From Oscillospiraceae bacterium (lineage in GTDB: Bacteria > Bacillota > Clostridia > Oscillospirales > Acutalibacteraceae), in NCBI GenBank assembly GCA_009779455.1, contig WREG01000070.1:1-8980 (forward strand): DNA of 8,980 nt, in the 5' to 3' direction. The position numbers and the translations under genes are program-made. Below are positions 5,777-8,980 of this stretch, in pieces (position 1 is the stretch's first letter; every line of letters starts with the position of its first letter). Below the pieces are notes generated by a model, which was not told where the DNA came from, did no database searches, and worked only from the letters and a program-made list of their open reading frames with translations.

Positions 5777-6236
5777 GCAGTGCCTTAGCGCTGCGCTCCA
5801 GCGCTTCAATAAACGTCCCCGCGCCCTTCCCGCCGCCGTCTGAAACTGCCATAAGCTTTTCAAGGGCTTTTATCCTGTCAAAGAATTTTATTTCCATCCC
5901 CCCGCCTTTCGGCCGCTTTATTTCCGCCACATTAAACAAATCAAGCTGTTCGATCTGCTCTTTATCGGCGTTTTCCGCGTATAAAAGCGTCACAGCGTCC
6001 GAAACGGAGCCGAAGGCTATCCTTCGCAGGCCCGCCGCTGCGTCGCCCGCCGCTTCCCTCCCGCTGTTGCTTAACTCTTCAAGCTTTTCGGTTATTTTAG
6101 GGTCGTTTAAAAGCTTGAAGGCATTGTATTCAGGCCGGATAAGGTACCCCGCCCGCGCCGCCGCTTCCCGGGGGTTGAGGGTTTCGCTGTAAAGCCTGCA
6201 AAAAAGCAGTTCCTTTTCTTTTAACCCGGCGCTCAA
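5754..6236 (-). CDS. terS: Terminase small subunit
   Basis: This roughly 160-residue protein recognises phage DNA and regulates the large subunit. The N-terminal LKEKELLFCRLYSETLNPREAAARAGY segment matches the helix-turn-helix start of Terminase_2 small subunits (usual form 'LT.KQ..F...Y....N...AA..AGY'). The middle (IRRIAFGSVSDAV-like region, then VAEIKRPKGGGMEIKFFDRIKALEKL) matches the usual beta hairpin and oligomerisation helix of the family. TTG at 6236 is preferred because AGGAG lies eight bases upstream. A GTG nine bases earlier (6245) is in frame, but the AGGAG would overlap it. The last seven residues are encoded by repeat DNA. It is the first gene of the phage operon and is followed by TerL after nine bases. 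Confidence 0.9.
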   Translation of the reverse strand: MSAGLKEKELLFCRLYSETLNPREAAARAGYLIRPEYNAFKLLNDPKITEKLEELSNSGREAAGDAAAGLRRIAFGSVSDAVTLLYAENADKEQIEQLDLFNVAEIKRPKGGGMEIKFFDRIKALEKLMAVSDGGGKGAGTFIEALERSAKALQGLGARD

Positions 6237-6269
6237 TAGGTTCACTCCTTTTATTTATTTTCGCAAGTG

Positions 6270-6355
6270 TTTTCCGTTACAAAAGCCTATTTTTCGCATA
6301 CATAAGAAAAAACCCTTACACTAATAGGCTGTAATAAGGGTTTTTTGACGGAAAA
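6270..6355. other. Nested pairing region around the TerS leader terminator (possible pseudoknot or attenuator)
   Basis: Three complementary pairs overlap here: TTTTCCGT (6270-6277) with ACGGAAAA (6348-6355); AGCCTATT (6284-6291) with AATAGGCT (6323-6330); and the terminator stem (6307-6318 with 6335-6346). AATAGGCT lies in the terminator loop, so the second and third helices interlock in H-type pseudoknot order, inside the first. As RNA on either strand this could be a regulated terminator. It is inference from pairing only. Confidence 0.4.
6307..6346. terminator. Bidirectional intrinsic terminator between terS and yfbR
   Basis: AAAAAACCCTTA (6307-6318) and TAAGGGTTTTTT (6335-6346) form a perfect 12 base-pair stem around a 16-base loop, with T-runs at the ends on both strands. 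On the minus strand it lies about 70 bases before the terS start, so it either shields the operon from upstream transcription or acts as a leader attenuator. Confidence 0.75.
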
Positions 6356-6411
6356 AGCGTCATGGTTTCCAAAATAGAATTGTAAATATTTTATGAACAA
6401 CGCTTTTGCGC

Positions 6412-6446
6412 AAAAAAAATCAAGGCGGGCACATTTGCCCGTCTTG
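6412..6446 (-). terminator. Minus-strand intrinsic terminator upstream of terS
   Basis: On the minus strand CAAGACGGGC-AAATGT-GCCCGCCTTG (6446-6421) forms a 10-bp stem with one A-C mismatch, followed by A and eight Ts (6419-6412). This is a classic rho-independent terminator pointing left. No minus-strand gene ends close by; the nearest upstream one is abrB, 640 bases away. The 3' arm on the plus strand overlaps the -35 box of the yfbR promoter. Confidence 0.8.
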
Positions 6447-6472
6447 ACGGATGATATATTATTTTGTATAAT
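6444..6472 (+). promoter_or_regulatory. Sigma-A-type promoter of yfbR
   Basis: TTGACG (6444-6449), a 17-base spacer and a perfect TATAAT (6467-6472) give a near-consensus housekeeping promoter. The expected transcription start is near 6479, leaving a leader of about 35 bases before the ATG at 6513. Confidence 0.85.
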
Positions 6473-6512
6473 AAATGCGAACAGTAATTTAATAAAGAGC
6501 AAGGATAAGAAT

Positions 6513-7094
6513 ATGCACAACCATTTTTTCGCGTTTTTTTCAAGGATGAAATACATAAACCGCTGGGCGCTCATGCGCAATACGCGGGACGACAATTTAA
6601 GCCAGCACAGCCATGAAGTGGCCGCTATAGCCCACGCCCTCGCGGTGATAGGCAATAAACGCCTGCAAAAAAATTATAACTGCGAACGGGCGGCGCTTTT
6701 GGGCCTGTATCACGATATGCCCGAAATCCTCACAGGGGACATACCCACCCCCGTCAAATATTTCAACAAAGAAATCGTTGCCGCTTATAAGGCGGTCGAA
6801 AAAGCGGCGGCGGAAAAACTGCTTTTGACGCTGCCGCCGGATATAAGGGAAGAATACGCCCCTATTTTAACAAAAGAAGGCAATGACAGCGAGATTTGGG
6901 AACTGGTGCATTCGGCCGACAAGCTTTCCGCTTTGATAAAATGCGTCGAGGAGCGCGGCGCGGGAAACAGCGAATTCAAGAAAGCGGAGCAGTCGCTGAG
7001 AGGTTTCATTGAAACCCGCGGCTGCCCCGAAGCGTCGATTTTCGTCGGCGAATTTTTAAAAAGCTATGAACTTACGTTAGACCAGCTTAATTAA
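6513..7094 (+). CDS. yfbR: 5'-deoxynucleotidase, YfbR family (HD domain)
   Basis: This 193-residue HD-superfamily phosphohydrolase removes the phosphate from deoxyribonucleoside 5'-monophosphates in the cytoplasm. It aligns by eye along its whole length with E. coli YfbR: HFFAFFSRMKYINRWALMRN at the start, then SQHSHEVA (H32), YHDMPEILTGDIPTPVKYFN (H67, D68, E71) and SADKLSALIKCVEE (D136). These supply the metal ligands of the HD site, and R17/W18 match the substrate-pocket pair. The motif reads YHDMPE where E. coli has YHDASE. The ATG at 6513 is chosen because AAGGA lies seven bases upstream and the promoter lies just before it; an earlier in-frame ATG (6393) is upstream of the promoter. Its stop overlaps that of the convergent abrB gene. 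Confidence 0.93.
   Translation: MHNHFFAFFSRMKYINRWALMRNTRDDNLSQHSHEVAAIAHALAVIGNKRLQKNYNCERAALLGLYHDMPEILTGDIPTPVKYFNKEIVAAYKAVEKAAAEKLLLTLPPDIREEYAPILTKEGNDSEIWELVHSADKLSALIKCVEERGAGNSEFKKAEQSLRGFIETRGCPEASIFVGEFLKSYELTLDQLN
7087..7094. other. TTAATTAA palindrome shared as stop codons of yfbR and abrB
   Basis: The eight bases TTAATTAA carry the yfbR stop TAA (7092-7094, plus strand) and the abrB stop TAA (7087-7089, minus strand). The two convergent genes therefore overlap tail to tail by eight bases, with no room for a terminator between them. Confidence 0.9.
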
Positions 7095-7338
7095 ACGATT
7101 TGTAAAGCATGTCAGCGCAGGCTTTGCAAACTTTTACGCTGCCAAACTCTTTTATGTCTTCCATTTCTTTACAGAAAATGCATGACGGGTTGTATTTTTT
7201 AAGGACTATCATGTCTCCGTCCGTAAAAATTTCAAGCGCGTCATCTTTCTCGGTAAGATTCATTGTGCGGCGAAGCTCCATTGGAATCACCATACGCCCG
7301 ACTTCATCGATCTTCCTGACTATTCCCGTTGATTTCAT
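7087..7338 (-). CDS. abrB: AbrB-family transition-state regulator with CxxC/CxxC tail
   Basis: This 83-residue DNA-binding protein has an N-terminal SpoVT/AbrB swapped-hairpin domain: MKSTGIVRKIDEVGRMVIPM followed by ELRR, ending near DGDMIVLKKY (residues 1-49), almost identical in pattern to Bacillus AbrB. The C-terminal part differs: CIFC (53-56) and CKAC (71-74) form a probable zinc-binding module, as I recall from clostridial AbrB proteins. AbrB proteins bind AT-rich promoters and repress post-exponential and sporulation genes. The ATG at 7338 is chosen because GGAGGT lies seven bases upstream; the frame stays open further upstream but lacks AbrB-like sequence there. It is transcribed divergently from spmA and convergently with yfbR. 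A dyad across its promoter suggests autoregulation. Confidence 0.92.
   Translation of the reverse strand: MKSTGIVRKIDEVGRMVIPMELRRTMNLTEKDDALEIFTDGDMIVLKKYNPSCIFCKEMEDIKEFGSVKVCKACADMLYKSFN
7099..7135 (+). terminator. Possible yfbR terminator inside the abrB 3' end
   Basis: TTTGTAAAGC (7099-7108) and GCTTTGCAAA (7121-7130) form a 10-bp stem with one U-G pair and a 12-base loop, followed by CTTTTA. It begins five bases after the yfbR stop. The stem is AT-rich and the T-run short, so it is probably weak. It lies within abrB coding sequence. Confidence 0.4.
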
Positions 7339-7418
7339 GTTTTTTACCTCCATAATTTTTTTGTAACCTATATTCTTAATATTTATACTATATGTAGTCC
7401 AAATATTTTGAAAATACG

Positions 7419-7443
7419 ATGGTATACGACATGAGTGTACCAT
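7419..7443. promoter_or_regulatory. Candidate operator dyad over the abrB promoter
   Basis: ATGGTATAC (7419-7427) and GTGTACCAT (7435-7443) are inverted repeats matching at eight of nine positions with a seven-base spacer. The right arm covers the abrB -10 box and the left arm covers the expected start site, so a dimer bound here would block transcription. AbrB itself is the obvious candidate binder, but AbrB sites have no strict consensus. Confidence 0.5.
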
Positions 7444-7462
7444 ATATCCCATTATGTGTCAA
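7434..7462 (-). promoter_or_regulatory. Sigma-A-type promoter of abrB
   Basis: On the minus strand TTGACA (7462-7457), a 17-base spacer and TACACT (7439-7434) form a strong housekeeping promoter. The start is expected near 7427, leaving an AT-rich leader of about 90 bases that is long for a gene of this size. The leader holds the symmetric tract TATTTTGAAAATA (7404-7416). Confidence 0.85.
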
Positions 7463-7488
7463 GATGTTTTTGAAAATTTTTGAAAAAG

Positions 7489-7496
7489 CATACATA
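7489..7496 (+). promoter_or_regulatory. Possible sigma-E-like -10 element for spmAB
   Basis: CATACATA resembles the CATACAnT -10 box of mother-cell sigma-E promoters and would place the start about 23 bases before the spmA ATG. No convincing -35 partner is visible. In B. subtilis the dacB-spmA-spmB operon is sigma-E dependent, which makes the resemblance worth noting. Confidence 0.25.
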
Positions 7497-7526
7497 TTTA
7501 ATCAAACGTTCAAATATTATTAAAAT

Positions 7527-8102
7527 ATGATGAATTATATTTGGGCGGGAATAATTATGTTCGCCTTTATTTCCGCTGTTTTTACAAAAAACATGGGTGC
7601 GCTGTCAACCGGCATAATCGGGAGCGGGGCGGCCGCCGTCACCCTGCTTTTAAAGCTGCTCGGGATGCTTTGCCTCTGGGGCGGCCTTATGAATATTGCC
7701 GAAAAATCGGGGCTTACGGACAAGGTTAGGCTTATGCTCTCCCCTGTACTCCGGCTACTTTTTCCCGGCAGCAGCAAGGATTCGCCCGCCATGCGCGCCG
7801 TATCAATGAATATTACCGCGAACCTGCTGGGGCTGGGCAACGCCGCGACACCTTTCGGCATGGAGGCGATGAAAAGGCTGAAAGGCGAGAATCACGGAAG
7901 CCTTGCCCCTTCAAACAACATGGCGCTGTTCGTGGTGCTGAATACTGCGGCGCTGCGTATAGTCCCCACAACAGCAGCCGTGCTGCGCGAGGCCGCAGGG
8001 GCGGCGAAGCCGATGGATATCCTTCCCGCCGTGTGGCTTTCTTCTTTCTGCTCTCTCGCAGTCGGTATCGTAACCGCGAAAATTTTAGAAAAAAATTTAT
8101 AA
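7527..8102 (+). CDS. spmA: Spore maturation protein A
   Basis: This 191-residue integral membrane protein is required with SpmB for normal spore core dehydration and heat resistance in Bacillus and Clostridium. It belongs to the nucleoside-recognition (Gate) family. Visible hallmarks are MNYIWAGIIMFAF at the start (first membrane segment), LCLWGGLMNIAEKSGL (about residues 48-63), LFPGSSKDSPA, and the conserved MNITANLLGLGNAATPFG (94-111). Hydrophobic segments follow near 132-145 and 168-185. The length is normal. The gene opens with two ATGs at 7527; no Shine-Dalgarno sequence is visible, only an AT-rich tract. It is divergent from abrB, about 65 bases from the abrB -35 box. A 165-base gap holding a hairpin element separates it from spmB. 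Confidence 0.95.
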   Translation: MMNYIWAGIIMFAFISAVFTKNMGALSTGIIGSGAAAVTLLLKLLGMLCLWGGLMNIAEKSGLTDKVRLMLSPVLRLLFPGSSKDSPAMRAVSMNITANLLGLGNAATPFGMEAMKRLKGENHGSLAPSNNMALFVVLNTAALRIVPTTAAVLREAAGAAKPMDILPAVWLSSFCSLAVGIVTAKILEKNL

Positions 8103-8143
8103 ATAATTCAAAACTGAATACCTCTAAAAAGACCGCCGATTTT

Positions 8144-8212
8144 GTAGGGGAGGGTCTTGTGACCTCCCGTCAAATTAATGAAATCATGGGAGGGCACAAG
8201 GCCCTCCCCTAC
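8144..8212. mobile_element. MITE-like or REP-like long inverted repeat between spmA and spmB
   Basis: The left arm (8144-8168) and right arm (8188-8212) are complementary over 25 positions, with one G-T pair and one A-G mismatch. The outer 11 bases, GTAGGGGAGGG against CCCTCCCCTAC, are perfect. The 19-base centre is AT-rich. The arms are also internally symmetric (GGGAGGG TCTTGTG ACCTCCC). There is no open reading frame and no clear target duplication. Such GTAGGGG-bounded palindromes are, as I recall, dispersed in many bacterial genomes as non-autonomous elements. It fills the middle of a gap in an operon whose two genes are normally adjacent. Confidence 0.65.
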
Positions 8213-8267
8213 GTGGCGCACTTTATGCAAAGTTTTTGGAGGGGCTAAATTCTATATTTGAGAAAGA

Positions 8268-8804
8268 GTGGTAGTAAACATAACAGGCGCATCAGACTAC
8301 ATATTGCCGTTCATCGCGGCGTTAATCGTGGGGTTCGGGCTTTTTAAAAAGGTTCCCGTTTTCGAATGTTTTATCGAGGGCGCGAAAGGGGGCTTGCAGA
8401 CCGTATATAACCTTGTCCCGGCCATAATCGCGCTGACCTTGGGCGTGGGGATGCTCTCGGCATCCGGCGCGTTTATGATACTGGGCAGGCTTTTCAGGCC
8501 GCTGACATCGCTGCTCGGGATTCCCCCGGAGGTTCTGCCCCTCTGCCTTATCAGCCCCATATCAGGCAGCGGGTCGATAACGGTTTTTGAGAACATATTA
8601 AAAGCATACGGCGCGGACTCCTTCCCCGGCAGGGTGGCGTCCGTCATTTCCGGCTCCACGGAAACCACATTTTACGCCGTGACGGTATATTACGGCGCGG
8701 CGGAGGTGAAAAAAACCCGCCATACGATCCCGGCGGCGCTGGCAGGGGACCTGGCGAGTTTTGTTTTATCGGGGGTGTTTGTGAGACTGTTTTTCGGGAA
8801 TTGA
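8268..8804 (+). CDS. spmB: Spore maturation protein B
   Basis: This 178-residue membrane protein is the partner of SpmA. It aligns by eye with B. subtilis SpmB: a first membrane segment ILPFIAALIVGFGLF (about 12-26), KKVPVFECFIEGAKGGLQT (27-45), LISPISGSGS (94-103), YGADSFPGRVASVISGSTETTFYAVTVYYGA (about 114-144), and a final hydrophobic segment near 162-176. The length is the family norm and nothing is missing. The start is GTG at 8268, since an in-frame stop lies nine bases upstream. Its ribosome binding site is weak (GAGAAAGAG, close to the start). A better GGAGGGG (8238-8244) lies about 24 bases upstream with no matching start codon, possibly a trace of rearrangement when the hairpin element arrived. 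Confidence 0.94.
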   Translation: MVVNITGASDYILPFIAALIVGFGLFKKVPVFECFIEGAKGGLQTVYNLVPAIIALTLGVGMLSASGAFMILGRLFRPLTSLLGIPPEVLPLCLISPISGSGSITVFENILKAYGADSFPGRVASVISGSTETTFYAVTVYYGAAEVKKTRHTIPAALAGDLASFVLSGVFVRLFFGN

Positions 8805-8835
8805 AAAAACAGTGCGCCGCACGTCAACATTTTTT
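8804..8835 (+). terminator. Weak terminator-like sequence after spmB
   Basis: An A6 run at 8804-8809, a short GTGC-gcc-GCAC stem (8812-8822) and a T6 run (8830-8835) follow the spmB stop immediately. The GC stem has only four pairs and the T-run is seven bases away, so this is at best a weak terminator. Confidence 0.35.
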
Positions 8836-8860
8836 CATTCGATTTTATATAAGGCAACCT

Positions 8861-8977
8861 CTAAAACCCCCGTTTCGCGTCTATGCGGCTAAAATCCCGC
8901 AGACCTTTGTCATCCTCCTTGCCTTGCGACAGTAAGGCTTCGTCGTCTTTCGCGGTCTGCGAAATTTTATCTCGCAT
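8861..8977 (-). CDS. Possible small or partial reading frame, unknown function
   Basis: On the minus strand an ATG at 8977 opens 38 codons ending at TAG 8861-8863. The protein is highly charged (MRDKISQTAKDDEALLSQGK, then EDDKGLRDFSRIDAKRGF). The frame is also open to the window edge, so it may be the 3' end of a longer gene. No ribosome binding site can be seen because the sequence ends there. Codon use (GCG, GAC, CGG) is like that of its neighbours. The DNA also forms nested inverted repeats, CGCAGACC (8898-8905) with GGTCTGCG (8954-8961) and GCCTT (8921-8925) with AAGGC (8934-8938), so it may instead be part of a dispersed repeat. I do not recognise it. Confidence 0.25.
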   Translation of the reverse strand: MRDKISQTAKDDEALLSQGKEDDKGLRDFSRIDAKRGF

Positions 8978-8980
8978 AAC

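Noticed and set aside
6404..6415. TTTTGCGCAAAA palindrome upstream of yfbR as an operator
   Set aside because: It is largely the A-run of the minus-strand terminator and too AT-rich to support a binding-site claim.
6393..6512. Longer N-terminus for yfbR starting at ATG 6393
   Set aside because: The near-consensus promoter (6444-6472) lies within it, the extra residues have no counterpart in YfbR, and the ATG at 6513 has a good ribosome binding site.
6287..6655. Minus-strand frame opposite the start of yfbR
   Set aside because: It crosses two terminators and the yfbR promoter and shows no homology that I recognise.
7339..7452. Longer N-terminus for abrB starting near 7452
   Set aside because: The promoter lies inside it, and AbrB proteins start at MKSTGIVRK; GGAGGT is correctly placed for the ATG at 7338.
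8120..8866. Ten-base direct repeat ACCTCTAAAA after spmA (8120-8129) and after spmB (8857-8866)
   Set aside because: Pairs of identical ten-mers are expected by chance many times in 9 kb, and the flanks do not match further.
1..8980. CRISPR array, tRNA, rRNA or clear attachment site
   Set aside because: No regularly spaced long direct repeats, no cloverleaf ending in CCA, and no long direct repeat pair flanking the phage genes could be seen in this window.

Overview
The window suggests an endospore-forming Firmicute of the class Clostridia. The right end carries adjacent spmA and spmB homologues (spore maturation), a clostridial-type AbrB regulator with a CxxC/CxxC tail, and a YfbR-like 5'-deoxynucleotidase. 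The coding DNA is moderately GC-rich and the gaps between genes are AT-rich.

Layout. Positions 1-6236 (all minus strand) hold the head-morphogenesis half of an HK97-type tailed phage. Read in transcription order the genes are: terminase small subunit, terminase large subunit, portal, prohead protease fused to a scaffold (with a probable internal scaffold start), major capsid protein, head-tail adaptor candidate, head-closure/stopper candidate, and a truncated gene at the left edge that is probably the next connector or tail-completion protein. Positions 6237-6512 are a dense control region. It has a minus-strand terminator, a bidirectional terminator whose loop can pair with nearby sequence, and a near-consensus promoter facing right. 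Positions 6513-8804 hold host-type genes: yfbR (+), abrB (-), spmA (+) and spmB (+). Positions 8805-8980 hold a weak terminator-like sequence and a possible small or partial minus-strand reading frame inside nested inverted repeats.

How the genes work together. The phage genes would package DNA (TerS/TerL), form the portal vertex, build and mature the procapsid (protease, scaffold, capsid) and close it for tail attachment. spmA and spmB encode a pair of membrane proteins needed for spore core dehydration. A transition-state regulator of the AbrB family is transcribed divergently from them and has a dyad across its own promoter.

The most unusual feature is that the gaps of the phage operon are filled with degenerate seven-base tandem repeats. 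There are several unrelated unit families (AGGGATT, AGTTGAG, TTATGAA, possibly AATTGxx). They sit at or across the stop codons of TerS, TerL, portal, capsid and stopper genes, sometimes in opposed orientation so that they form hairpins. In one case the repeat supplies the last codons and stop of TerS and the ribosome binding site of TerL. A second point of interest is that the packaging and head genes abut ordinary chromosomal genes, with no integrase, repressor or replication genes on this side. That raises the question of a degraded or domesticated prophage, or a gene-transfer-agent-like locus. All functional calls are from reading the sequence alone; no database search was run.
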